Shown here piece by piece: positions 51,491-62,400 of a stretch of DNA of 64,000 nt (position 1 is the first letter of the stretch; the number at the start of each line of letters is the position of its first letter). The notes under the pieces were generated by a model. It had not been told where the DNA came from. It worked only from the letters and a program-made list of their open reading frames with translations, and searched no databases. This stretch comes from Paenibacillus artemisiicola (lineage in GTDB: Bacteria; Bacillota; Bacilli; Paenibacillales; Paenibacillaceae): positions 1 to 64,000 of the forward strand of contig NZ_JAGGDJ010000001.1 of assembly GCF_017652985.1 (NCBI RefSeq), in the 5' to 3' direction. The position numbers and the translations under genes were made by a program.

Positions 51491-52348
51491 TTAGGACTCG
51501 GCGCCGGCGTCTTCCGGCCGGCTCGCCGGCGTCTCGGCCGCGGCCGGCGCTTCGGCCGCAGCCGGCGCTTCGGCCGCAGCCGGACGGGGCTTGCGCTTCG
51601 GCTTGGCGAGCTCGGCTTCGAACACCGCCTCGAGCTCCGCCATTTTGCGCGCGTCCTCGATGTCGACCTTCCCCTTCAGCACGTGCTCGACGACGAGCGG
51701 CCATGTCGCCGCGAGCTTCTGCGCCGCCAGAATCCGGGTCGCGTTCTTGACCAGCTTGCGTTCCTTGGCGTTGGAATAGACGTCCACGTACCGCTGGGTC
51801 CGCGAGAAGTCGAGATGCGGGAACACCGCCCGGAAAATTTCCGCCGTCATGCGGGCGTCGTCGAGCGCGCGATGCGCCTGATTGTCGTCGCCGCTGATGC
51901 CGAGGTCGGCCAGCGCGTTCTCCACGCTGACGTCGTTGGTGACGCCTTTATGCCGAATGTAGCCTTTGAGCAAGTCGAAATAATCGACCCCGAGCCAGTA
52001 CGCGTCGTCCAAGCCGTGCATCCGCGTGTCGAAGACGATCCGCTTCATGTCCTCGCCGCCCCACGTAATGATCCGAAACCGCTCGCTCGGCCCGAGCCAG
52101 GCCAAAAAATCCTTGACGACGGCCGGGAATCCCTCCGCGGCGTCGATGCCCTCCTGCGGAATGCCGGTTTTCTTCTGAATGAAGTCGTTCAGCTTGGCGA
52201 AATAAACCGGTTTGACCAGCGCCGAGAATCGGCCGGTCTGCCGGAGCTCCGCGTCCAGCCGGACCGCGCCGATCTCGATGACCTCCATCGGCAGGTCGCT
52301 GGCGAATTTTCGCCCGTTGAATTCGATGTCGAGTACGATGTAGTCCAC
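51491..52348 (-). CDS. DEDDh 3'-5' exonuclease, KapD-like
   Basis: 285 residues from GTG 52348, which has GGAGG at 8 bases; an ATG at 52381 is in frame but lacks one. Metal residues: Asp7 and Glu9 in VLDIEF, the ITWGGEDM segment, and the DNQAHRALDDARMT region with the catalytic His and Asp. B. subtilis KapD, an inhibitor of the KinA sporulation pathway, is the named relative; the substrate is probably RNA. The C-terminal 30 residues are a low-complexity Pro/Ala/Glu tail (repeats of AAAEAP) absent from KapD, likely disordered. Confidence 0.88.
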   Translation of the reverse strand: MDYIVLDIEFNGRKFASDLPMEVIEIGAVRLDAELRQTGRFSALVKPVYFAKLNDFIQKKTGIPQEGIDAAEGFPAVVKDFLAWLGPSERFRIITWGGEDMKRIVFDTRMHGLDDAYWLGVDYFDLLKGYIRHKGVTNDVSVENALADLGISGDDNQAHRALDDARMTAEIFRAVFPHLDFSRTQRYVDVYSNAKERKLVKNATRILAAQKLAATWPLVVEHVLKGKVDIEDARKMAELEAVFEAELAKPKRKPRPAAAEAPAAAEAPAAAETPASRPEDAGAES

Positions 52349-52462
52349 GTCCGTAACCTCCGCTGCAAATGTCGCTTCCATTCTAACAGAATACCGCAGC
52401 CGCTGTCGCGGTGCAAAATCCGCCTGCGCACATCCGCCGTCCTTGCCGTCCAGAAAGCGTCA

Positions 52463-52492
52463 TTGGCTTTTGCCGGGCGAATGATAGATAAT
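52463..52492 (+). promoter_or_regulatory. Putative promoter of the permease/TIGR03943 operon
   Basis: TTGGCT at 52463-52468, 18-base spacer, GATAAT at 52487-52492; the gene starts 46 bases later. Confidence 0.5.
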
Positions 52493-52537
52493 GGAGCAAG
52501 TAGATAGAGTAGGGGACTTACGTGCCGGAGGGAAGAC

Positions 52538-53461
52538 GTGGTTACATTTTTGCAACTGAATACGATTTTTCTGAGCATGATCATGGAAGCGATTCCGTTC
52601 ATTCTGCTCGGCGTCATCGTGTCGGGACTCATCCAGACGTTCCTGTCGGAGCGGTGGATCGCGCGCGTCATGCCGCGCAACCGGTTCGCGGCTTCGCTGC
52701 TCGGCTGCGGCGTCGGCCTGCTGTTCCCGGCCTGCGAATGCGGCATCGTGCCGATTACGCGCAGGCTGCTGCGCAAGGGCGTCCCGCTGCACGCGGGCAT
52801 CGCGTTCATGCTGACGGGCCCGATCATCAATCCCGTCGTGCTGTTCGCGACGTATATCGCCTTCGGCAACGACTGGCGGATGGTGCTCGTCCGCGGCGGC
52901 TCCGCGATCGTCGTGGCCTACGTTACGGCGATCGCGCTGTCGTTTCTCTACCCGAAGCTGCCGATGCGCTTGCGCGAGGACGTCGCCGCGCTGGAGACGG
53001 CAGCCGGCCTCGAGACGCCGATAACCGGTCCGCGGCCGGTTCCCGCGCCGCTGCTTCGCCGTCTGTACGACGTCATGCTGCACGCGGTCGACGAGTTCTT
53101 CTCCGTCGGCAAATATCTGGTGCTCGGGGCGTTCATCGCGGCCTCCATGCAGACGTTCATCCCGACCGCTTCGCTCCTGAAGCTCGGAGGCAATCCGGTG
53201 ACGGCGTCGCTTGTCATGATCGGTCTCGCGTTCGTCATGTCGCTGTGCTCGGAGGCGGACGCGTTCATCGCGTCGTCGTTCCGCAGCACGTTCCCGATCG
53301 GAGCGCTGTCGGCGTTTCTCGTCTTCGGCCCGATGATCGACATCAAAAATACGCTGATGCTGCTCGGCGTGTTCCGCGGCCGGTTCGTGCTCGTCCTGAT
53401 CGGGCTCGTCGCCGCCAGCACGCTCGGCGTGTCGCTGCTCGTGGGGAGGCTGCTGGGATGA
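52538..53461 (+). CDS. DUF318/COG0701 family permease (YcgR-like)
   Basis: 307 residues with eight or nine hydrophobic segments. Conserved elements: FPACECGIVPITRRLL near residue 67 and its second copy MSLCSEADAFIASSF near 235, the paired Cys motifs of the family. Start GTG 52538 follows GGAGGG. Forms an operon with a TIGR03943 protein by ATGA overlap, as ycgR-ycgQ in B. subtilis. Metal or oxyanion transport is suspected but not established. Confidence 0.9.
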   Translation: MVTFLQLNTIFLSMIMEAIPFILLGVIVSGLIQTFLSERWIARVMPRNRFAASLLGCGVGLLFPACECGIVPITRRLLRKGVPLHAGIAFMLTGPIINPVVLFATYIAFGNDWRMVLVRGGSAIVVAYVTAIALSFLYPKLPMRLREDVAALETAAGLETPITGPRPVPAPLLRRLYDVMLHAVDEFFSVGKYLVLGAFIAASMQTFIPTASLLKLGGNPVTASLVMIGLAFVMSLCSEADAFIASSFRSTFPIGALSAFLVFGPMIDIKNTLMLLGVFRGRFVLVLIGLVAASTLGVSLLVGRLLG

Positions 53462-54582
53462 TCCGACTCTACCTGCTCGCCGGGTTCGCCTGCTTGTTCC
53501 TGATGATGCATATGAACGGCAACCTGAACAAATACATTAACACCAAGTACGCGTACTTGTCGGAGAGCGCCATCGCGCTGCTCGGCGTGCTGTTCGTCTT
53601 CGAGTTCGTCCGGCTCTACGTCAAAGAACGCGAGGCGGCCAAACGGAAAGCCGCGGCCGCGGCGGCGATCTCCGCGGAGCCGGCCGACGGTCGGCCGGCT
53701 TCGCTTGACGGCAGCGCGGGGCATGTCCATGACCACTCTCATGGCCACGCGCATGACGGGCACGATCATCACGGCCACGCGCATGACGCCCGACACGACC
53801 ATCGCGGCCATGATCATCACGGTCACGCGCATGACGGTCACGATCATCACGGCCACGCGCATGACGGTCACGACCATCACGGCCACGCGCATGACGCCCG
53901 ACACGGCATTCACGGTCACGACCATGACGGGCACGGTCACGATCATTTCGGCCACACGCATGAATCGCCGATCCGGTGGAAGCGGTACTTGGGCTACGGC
54001 ATCTTGATCTTCCCGCTGCTGACCGGGTTCTGCCTGCCCGTGCAGACGCTCGATTCCAGCTTCGTGAAGGCGAAGGGGTTCTCGTTCCCGGATTTCAACG
54101 TCTCCGCCGACAATCCCGGCTTCCATCAGTTTCTCAAGCCGGACACGAGCGTCTTCTACGGCAAGACGGGGTACGCCAAAGTGTCGAAGAAGGAATTGGA
54201 CGATTTCCTGGGGACGAAAGACGTTCATCTGACCGACGCGAACTTCCTGAAGGGGCTGGAGGCGCTCTACAATTACCCCGACGCGTTCATCGGGCGGACG
54301 GTCAGCTTCGACGGATTTATTTACAAAGGCGATCAGACCCAAGGCAACCAATACTTCGTCTTCCGCTTCGGCTTCATCCACTGCGTGGCCGATTCCGGCG
54401 TGTTCGGCATGCTGGTCCGTTTCCCGGAAGGCGCGCCGTTCTCGAACGATCAGTGGGTCCACGTCGAAGGAAAGCTGGGAGCGGAATTTTACCAGCCGTT
54501 CAAGCAGACGCTGCCCGTGCTCGACGTCAAGACCTGGCAAGGGATCGACAAGCCGAAGGATCCTTACGTGTACCGGGCTTAA
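53458..54582 (+). CDS. TIGR03943 family protein (YcgQ-like) with histidine-rich insert
   Basis: 374 residues. Two N-terminal helices (about 2-18 and 35-55), a linker with a His-rich block at residues 89-168 built from 10-residue DGHDHHGHAH-type repeats, another helix (about 180-197), and a C-terminal domain with KVSKKELDDFLG and RFGFIHCVADSG. The family partners the DUF318 permease. The His block, encoded by a near-identical 30-bp DNA repeat, is an obvious Zn/Ni/Co buffer and is much longer than usual. A 16-bp spacer repeat follows the gene. Confidence 0.88.
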   Translation: MIRLYLLAGFACLFLMMHMNGNLNKYINTKYAYLSESAIALLGVLFVFEFVRLYVKEREAAKRKAAAAAAISAEPADGRPASLDGSAGHVHDHSHGHAHDGHDHHGHAHDARHDHRGHDHHGHAHDGHDHHGHAHDGHDHHGHAHDARHGIHGHDHDGHGHDHFGHTHESPIRWKRYLGYGILIFPLLTGFCLPVQTLDSSFVKAKGFSFPDFNVSADNPGFHQFLKPDTSVFYGKTGYAKVSKKELDDFLGTKDVHLTDANFLKGLEALYNYPDAFIGRTVSFDGFIYKGDQTQGNQYFVFRFGFIHCVADSGVFGMLVRFPEGAPFSNDQWVHVEGKLGAEFYQPFKQTLPVLDVKTWQGIDKPKDPYVYRA

Positions 54583-54625
54583 CGTACAAGCGGCATAAGC
54601 AGCACTAGCAAAAAAGCATAATAAT

Positions 54626-54705
54626 AGCCAAACAGCAAAGCAGCCAAACAGAAAAGCAGCCAAACAGAAAAGCAGCCAAACAGCAAACAGCAAAGCAGCA
54701 AAACG
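54626..54705. repeat. 16-bp tandem repeats after the YcgQ-like gene
   Basis: Units at 54626, 54642 and 54658 follow AGCCAAACAGAAAAGC (the second and third are identical); a partial, rearranged fourth runs to about 54705. Confidence 0.9.
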
Positions 54706-54744
54706 AAGCGCGGCGCTCCCATTCGGGATGCGCCGCGCTTCGTT
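54702..54744 (-). terminator. Terminator of the DUF11 genes
   Basis: Perfect 15-bp stem AACGAAGCGCGGCGC with 13-base loop; a short T run follows on the minus strand. It also separates the convergent plus-strand genes. Confidence 0.85.
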
Positions 54745-54753
54745 GGCGTGCGT

Positions 54754-56433
54754 TCATTCTTCGTCCGCCTCGACGCGGACCTCCGTTTCGTTGGAGAAGG
54801 CCGCGGAATCGCGGCTTCGTTCGTTCACGTAATAGTCGTACGCGGCGCGGACGCGGAAGCGAATCCGGCTTTGCAGCGGATGGCGCGCGACGCGAAGCAC
54901 GTACGTGACCGAGGCGGCGCCGCCCGCGGCGACCGTGCCGACCGGGATGCCGTCGGACGTCGCGCCGGAAACGGGCCGGCCGTCGACGAGCACGCTGCCC
55001 GGCACGAGCTCCGTCTCGCGCGGCACGAAATCCCGCAGGGTGACGGAAGCGGGGTAATTGCCCGCGTTCGTGACGCGAACGCTGGCCAGGAAGCTTCCGC
55101 CGGCTTCGACGAGATGCGGGTCGGCATCCAGCGTCACGCCGATGTAAGGATAGACGAGCTCCGTCACCGCGGCGTTGGAGAGCATCGTGTCCGTAACGGC
55201 GAGGCCGTTTGGCAGCCCGAACGCGTAATCGACGATCGCGCGGTTGGCGATCTGGGACAGCGCCGGCTGCAGCACCTCGCGGGTGACGGCGACGGCGAAC
55301 GTCAGGACGAACGTCTGGCCGGGCACCAGCAGGCCGAGCGCGATGCCCGTCGACGGATCCGCGTTCGGCAGCGAACGGCCGTTCAAGGCGGCGGTGCCCG
55401 AGAGGAAGGAGGTCCCCGCCGGAATCAAATCCTTCACCGTGACGCTCGTCTCCAGCGTCCCCGCGTTCGCGATCGTTAACGTATAGGCGAGCTTGTCGCC
55501 GATCGTCGCCAGTACCGGGGAGACGGCGAGGACGGCCGTCAGCGACGGGCCCGAGACGATGACCGTGACGGCGCCGGATTCCACGGATTGCTCGTATTGG
55601 CCGTATCGGAACGCCAGCCGCGCCCGGTTGGTCAGCCGCGTCTGCACCGGCACGTCGAGCACGACGGCGTTGAACGTGACGAGCTTGGAGGTGCCGGGCT
55701 CGATCGTGCCGAGCACGATCCCGGCCGCCGGGGACGACGACGGGCTTCGGACGCCGCCTATGGTCACGCTGCCGGGCACGAACGCCGTTCCGTCCGGAAG
55801 CGGGTCGTACAGCACGGCCTGCGCGATGCCGTCGGAGCCATCGTTGGCCGCGAGAACGGAATACCCGATCATGTCCCCGACGAACGTCACGGCATTGGAA
55901 ACGCTCTTGCTCAGCGTGACGGCAAGGCCGGTCACGGGCACCGACGCGACGTTCGAGAGCGCCGAGCCGGTAATCGTCCGGTGGTCCAAGGTCACGAACG
56001 AATAATCGGCGCGCGCCTGGTTCTCGATTCGGCCCGATGCGGGCACCGAGGTCACGATCAATTGAAACACGATCGTATAAAGACTGCCCGGACCGACTTC
56101 GCCTAGCGGAATGCCCGTTCCCGGCGTAATGCCGGGAACGGGCGCTCCGTTGACGAGGATGCTGTTGGCGACGAAGACGGTGCCGGACGGGGGCGTGTCG
56201 TACACGGTCACGTTCGCGGAACGGTTGCCCGTGTTCGTGACCGCGAGGCGGAACGTCAGCGGAAGCGACAGTCCCGCCTGCGCCGTATCGGACGTCTTCG
56301 CGACGCCGATCACGGGGCCGTTCACGATGGTATGGACGACGTTGGAATAGGCGAAGCCGGCAGCCGAGCCGGAGTCGAAGGAAACGACCGACTGGTTGCG
56401 GATCGTCATCGGCAGGCTGTCGTTCTCGATCAT
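54754..56433 (-). CDS. DUF11-repeat protein, C-terminal part of a split protein
   Basis: 559 residues. After 40 residues, which read as the end of a DUF11 repeat (IRNQSVVSFDSGSA), four further repeats of about 125-130 residues follow; these are more divergent than those of the upstream gene. The ATG overlaps the upstream stop (ATGA), with an AGGTG 8 bases before it that could support reinitiation. No signal peptide, LPXTG or SLH anchor; the C-terminus is acidic (EVRVEADEE). The gene probably arose by a frameshift that broke one long gene, or the two halves are made coupled. DUF11 proteins are surface or spore-associated adhesin-like structures. Confidence 0.88.
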   Translation of the reverse strand: MIENDSLPMTIRNQSVVSFDSGSAAGFAYSNVVHTIVNGPVIGVAKTSDTAQAGLSLPLTFRLAVTNTGNRSANVTVYDTPPSGTVFVANSILVNGAPVPGITPGTGIPLGEVGPGSLYTIVFQLIVTSVPASGRIENQARADYSFVTLDHRTITGSALSNVASVPVTGLAVTLSKSVSNAVTFVGDMIGYSVLAANDGSDGIAQAVLYDPLPDGTAFVPGSVTIGGVRSPSSSPAAGIVLGTIEPGTSKLVTFNAVVLDVPVQTRLTNRARLAFRYGQYEQSVESGAVTVIVSGPSLTAVLAVSPVLATIGDKLAYTLTIANAGTLETSVTVKDLIPAGTSFLSGTAALNGRSLPNADPSTGIALGLLVPGQTFVLTFAVAVTREVLQPALSQIANRAIVDYAFGLPNGLAVTDTMLSNAAVTELVYPYIGVTLDADPHLVEAGGSFLASVRVTNAGNYPASVTLRDFVPRETELVPGSVLVDGRPVSGATSDGIPVGTVAAGGAASVTYVLRVARHPLQSRIRFRVRAAYDYYVNERSRDSAAFSNETEVRVEADEE

Positions 56434-59400
56434 TGCACGAGCACCTGGAACGTGACGGTGGAGGTGGCGCCTGCCGCGATGACGCCGACCTGAATGCCGG
56501 TGTTCGGATTCGCGTTCGGCTGCGTCACGCCGTTCACGGTCACGCTGCCCGCAACGAACGTGACGCCTGCCGGCACGGGGTCGACGACGACGACGTTATC
56601 GACCGGCGAGATGCCGTTGTTCGTGACGACGATCGTATAGGTGATCGTGTCGCCGCTGACGGCGTCGATGGCATTGGTCGATTTGACGGCGGATACGTTC
56701 GGCGAGGAGACCGGGATGACGACCGTGTTCGATTGGACCGAGCCGAACAGCGTCCGTCCGTCCGGCGGCGAGAAGGAATAGTTCGCGGTCGCCGTGTTGG
56801 ACAGCTGCTGCGGCGACGGCAGGGCGTCGACCGTGACCTGCAGCGTGATGATGACGTGCACCGTCGCGCCCGGCTGCACGGGACCGATCGGGATGCCGGT
56901 CGTGGGATCGGCGCCCGGCACCGGCACGCCGCCGACGGTGACGCTGTTCGGCACGAAGACCGCGCCGGTCGGAATCGGCTCCACGACGGTGACGTCGGCC
57001 ACGATATTGCCGGTGTTGGTGACGTCGAGCGAGTACGTGATCGTGTCGCCGACGGTTGCGTTGGCGGTGTTGGCGCTCTTCAGCACGCCGATGATCGGAT
57101 TGAAGATCGGCGTCGTGAGCGTATTCGATTGGCTCGTGCCGGAGAAGGCGCCGGACGTGAAGCTGATCGTCGCGACGTTGCTGATCAGGCCGTTCGCGGG
57201 CAGCGAGTTGACGACGATGTTGAAGGTGACCGTCACGGACGTGTTCGGCGCGATGGCGCCGATCGGGAAGCCGACGCCCGGATCCGCCCCCGGCTGCGGC
57301 ACGCCGCCGACGGTGACGCTGTTCGGCACGAACGACGTGCCCGCCGGCACCATGTCGCTCAGCACGGCGCTGTTCACGGCGGCGATGCCCACGTTCGTGA
57401 CCAGGATGGAATACGGGACGATGTCGCCGATGACGGCATCCGTCGCGGTCGTGCTCTTCACGACCGTCAGGTTCGGCGAGCTGACCGGAATTTGCAGGAT
57501 GTTGGACAGCGACGTCTGCGAGAACGAGCGCGTATCCGGCAAGGTGTAGAGATAGTTGCCCGTCGCCTGGTCGATCAGCTGCTGCGTGGCCGGCAGCGAT
57601 TCGATCAGGAAGTTGAACGTCGTGGTCGTGCTGGTGCCCGGCGCCACGACGCCGATGCTGAAGCCGACCGACGGATCGGCGCCGGCCTGCGGCGCGCCGT
57701 TCACGACGACGCTGTTCGGGACGAACGACGTGCCGGCGGGAACGTTGTCCGAGAGCGTCACCGTCGCGGGGTAATTGCCGGTGTTGCTGGTGACGACGGA
57801 ATAGGTGATCACGGAACCGACGCTGGCGGTCGCCGTGAGCGTGCTCTTGACGAGTCCGATGACCGGCTGATAGACCGGCGTCGTGACGGTATTCGAGAAC
57901 GTGACGGCCGAGAAGGCGCCGGACGTGAAGCTGACGGACGAGCGGTTGCTGATCGCCTGGCTGTCGGGCACGGCGTTGACGGTGACGCTGAAGGCGACCG
58001 TGACCGAGCCGCCCGCCGGAATGGCGCCCAGCGAGAAGCCCGCCGCCGGGTTGGCCCCCGGCTGCGCGACGCCGTTGATCGTGACGCTGTTCGCCAGGAA
58101 GGACGTCCCCTGCGGAATGGGATCCGAGAAAACGACGTTGTCGACCGGCGCGATGCCGCCATTGGTGACGACGGTCGTGTACGTCAGCGTGTCGCCGATC
58201 GTGAGCGCCGTGCTGCCCGTGCTCTTCGCGACCCGAACGTCCGGCGGCGATACCGGGAACGACAGCGTGTTCGAGACGGCCGAGCCGGTCAGCGTCCGGT
58301 TGTCGGGGAGCGTGTACGCGTACGACGCGGTCGCCGTGTTGGACAGCTGCTGGCCGGCCGGCAGCGAATTGATGACGACCGAGAACGTGACGACGGTCGT
58401 CGCGCCGGGCGCGATGACGTTCAGCGGGATGCCCGCGACGGGATCCGCGCCCGGCTGCGGCGTGCCGTTCACGATGACGCTGTTCGGCACGAAGGACACG
58501 GACGGGTCGATCGTGTCGGTCAAGGTCGTCAGCGCGACGTAGTTGCCGGTATTGGAGACGTTGAACGTGTAGACGACCGTGTCGCCGACGGTCGCGTTCG
58601 TCGTGTTCGCCGACTTCGCGACGCCGATGACCGGCTGGAAGACGGGTATGTTGACTGTGTTCGAGAACGCGAGGCCCGAGAAGGCGCCGGACGTGAACGA
58701 TACCGACGACGTATTCGTGATCGTCGGCGGGGCCGGCACGGAGACGACGGTCAGCGAGAACGCCACCGTCGCGCTGTCGCCGCTCGCGATCGTGCCGATG
58801 TTGACGCCGACGGCGGGATTGCCGCCGGGCACCACGATGCCGTTCACCGTCACGCTGTTCGGCACGAGCGCCGTGCCGGCGGGGATGCCGTCGATGAAGA
58901 CGGCGTTCGCGACGGGGGCGATGCCGGTGTTCGAGACGATCGCCGTGTACGGAATGACGTCCCCGATCGACACGGCCGTCATCGTCGACGATTTCGCGAT
59001 CTGGACGTTCGGCGAGGAGACCGGAATCGACAGCGTGTTGGACAGCTGCGAACGCGTCAGCAGCCGGCCGTCCGGCGGCGTGAACGTATACGTCGCCGTC
59101 GCCTGGTTGACGAGGAACTGCGGCGTGGGCAGCGAATCGATGACGACGGAGAACATGACGAATACCGTGGCGCCGGGATTGACCGTGCCCGCGTTGATGC
59201 CGCCCGTCGGCGTCGCGCCCGGCTGCGGCGTGCCGGCGACGATGACGCTGTTGGCCACGAAGGTCGTGGTCGGCGGAATCGTATCCGTCACGGTGACGTT
59301 CGCGGGCAGATTGCCCGTGTTGCCGACGGCGATCGTGAACGTCACGGTATCGCCGACGGTCGCGTTCGCCGTGTTCGCCGTCTTCACCACGCCGATGACG

Positions 59401-62400
59401 GGCTGCGTGATCGGCGTCGTCGTGACGTTGGACGACGACGTGGCGGCAAAGGTGCCCGACGTGAAGCTGACCGTCGACTGATTGAGAATCTGATCGGAAA
59501 CAGGCATGCTAATATTCACCTCATAGGTCACGGTCGCAGAGGCGCCTGGCGCCAAGGAACCGATCAGAATCCCGGCGGTCGGATCCGCCTGGGGCCTTGC
59601 CGTTCCGTTCACCGTCACGCTGCCGGGAACGAAGGTCGTGCCTGGAATCGGAGAAGCGACGAAGACGACGTTGTTGACGGTCGCGATGCCGTTGTTCGTC
59701 ACGACGGCGGTATACGGGACGTTATCGCCGGTAACGGCGTCGATGGCGGTCGTGCTGAGCACGACCGGGACGTTCGGCGCGGAGACGGGAATCGTGACGA
59801 TGTTCGACGGCGAGCTTCCGTTCACGACCCGTCCGCTCGGCAGCGTGTACGCGAACGTCGCGTTGCCTTGATTCACGAGCTGCTGCGGGTTCGGCAGCGA
59901 GACGACGGCGACCTCGAACGTGACGACGGCCGAGCCTCCCGGGGAGATCGTGAAGATCGGGATGCCGGTCGGCGGCGTCGTGCCGGGCTGCGGCGCGCCG
60001 TTCAGCAGCACGGAGTTCTCGGTGAAGACCGTGCCGGCCGGAATATTGTCCGTCAGGTTGGCCTGGACGGAGATGTTGCCCGTATTCTGCACCTGCAAGG
60101 TGTAGACGACGGTATCGCCTAGGGTCGTCGCCGACCGGTTCGCGCTCTTCTGGACCGTAATGACGGGCTGGAAGACCGGGATCGCGATCGTGCTCGAGAA
60201 CGACGTGCCCGTGAACGCGCCGGAGGTGAACCCGACCGCCCCGCGGTTGGTGAGCGCGCCGCCGGCGGGAACGGAGACGACGGCGACCTGGAACGACACC
60301 GTCACGGAAGCGCCCGGCGAGAGCGTGCCGACGGCGATGCCCGACGCGGGATTCGCGCCCGCGGCCGGCGCCCCGTTCACGAGCACGCTGCCGCTGACGA
60401 ACTGCGAACCGGCGGGAATGGGATCCGACACGATGACCTGGGTGACCGGTTGGAAGCCGTTGTTGGTGGAGAGGAGCGTATACGTGACGATATCCCCGAC
60501 GGCGGCATCCGGCTCGCTGGCGGACTTGACGATCGTCACGTTCGGCGCGGACGCGGGAATCGAAACCGGGTTGGAAGCGATGCTGCCGTTGAACGTCCGG
60601 TTATCGGGCAGCGTGTACGCATACGAAACCGTGCCCTGGTTCACAAGGTTCGGCGGATTCGGCAGCGACTGGAGCAGCACCGAGAAGGTGACGGTTGCGG
60701 ACCCGCCGGCAGCGAGAACGCCGACCGAGATGCCGGTCTGCGGCGTTTGGCCCGGGCGCGGCGAACCGTTGACGGCGATGCTGCCTGCCACGTAGGCCGT
60801 GCCGGCGGGCAGCGGATCCGTCAGCGTCAGCAGCGCGGCGTAATTGCCGGTGTTCTGGATCGCGAACGAGTAGGTAATCGTGTCGCCCACGGTCGCCTGC
60901 GTGAGGCTGGCCGACTTTTGCGCGGCGATCGCCGGCGCGGCGGCCGGGACGTTGACCGTGTTCGACAGCGACACGCCGCTGAACGTGCCGGAATTGTAGG
61001 TCGTGGTGGACCGGTTGCTGATCTGGGCCGGATTGGGAATCGACGTGACGAGCACCTGGAAGACGACCGTCGAAGAACTTCCCGCGGCGATCGTCCCGAG
61101 CGCGATGCCGGCGGGCGGCGACGCGCTCGGTTTGGAGACCCCGTCGACGACGACGGAGCCGGAGACGAAGGCGGAGCCGGTCGGGATCGGATCGGTGAAC
61201 ACAACGCTCGTAACGGCCGCGACGCCGGTATTGGAGACGACGGTCGTGAAGGTGACCGTATCGCCGATGGTCGTGTTCGCGCGGTTCGAGCTCTTCGCCG
61301 AATTGACGTTCGGCAGCGTGACGGGAATCGTCAGCGTGTTGGACGCCGCGGAGCCGCTCAGCGTCCTGCCGTCCGGCGGACTGTACGTATACGCAGCGGT
61401 GGCCTGGTCGGTCAGCTGCGGCGGCGACGGCAGGCTGTTCACGAGCACTTGGAACGTGACCGTTCGCGATCCGCCCGCGGGCACGGAGCCGATATTGACG
61501 CCCGTCGCCGGATTGGCGCCGGACTGGACGACGCCGTTCACGGTGAAGCTGTTCGCCACGAACGTGCTGCCGGCCGGAATGTTGTCCGTGAACGTGGTGT
61601 TCGCGGCGATGGTGCCGGAGTTGGCGACCACGACCGTGTACGTCACCGTGGAACCGACGGACGCGTTCGCGGTGCTGCCGGTCTTGGTCATGCTCAGGAC
61701 CGGCGCGTAGACCGGCGTATTGACCGTGTTCGACGGGATGACGCCGCTGATGGTGTCGCCGCCGGCGACGCTTTGGAACGTGAACGCGGCTTTCGCCTGG
61801 TTCGAGATTTGGCCGGAAGCGGGCAGGGACGTGACGTTGGCGCGGTATGTAAGCGTCACGGAGCTGTTCAGCGCCAAGGTCCCGATGGCCACGCCCGCCG
61901 TTATGTCGGCTTGCGGTCGCGGGATGCCCGCGACGGTCACGCTGCCCGCGACGAACGTGGAGCCTGCGGGAAGCACATCGCTGACGACGACGTTCGCGGC
62001 GTTGGCGGTGCCGGCGTTGCTGACGGTGACGGTATAGATGATCTGGTCGCCGATGACCGTCCCGGCTACGTTCGCGCTCTTGGTCACGCCGACGTTCGGC
62101 GAATTGATGTTGACCTGAATGGCAACGCCGTTGACGACGTACGCATCCCCGGACGTCGTCAGCTGAAGGACGGCGGACGACTGGTTGTTGACGAACCGGG
62201 AGGAGACGTCGACATTCGTGATGTCCCAGCCCTGCCGGCCGCCGATGATGTTGCTGCCCGGCGCGCCGTTCGTCTGGTTGCGCGTGCCGAAGGTGCCCGT
62301 GGTGTCGAGCTGGCCCGCGTCGTTGTTGATCTGCGACGCGAAGAAGTTGTTGGCGAAGTTGTTCGGTCCCGACAGCGCGACGAGCGAACCCGTGGTCGGA

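Noticed and set aside
56425-56445. Programmed -1 ribosomal frameshift at the DUF11 junction
   Set aside because: The relative frame is -1, but no X-XXY-YYZ slippery heptamer is present before the stop and the sequence CTC-GTG-CAA-TGA is not slippery; reinitiation or mutation fits better.
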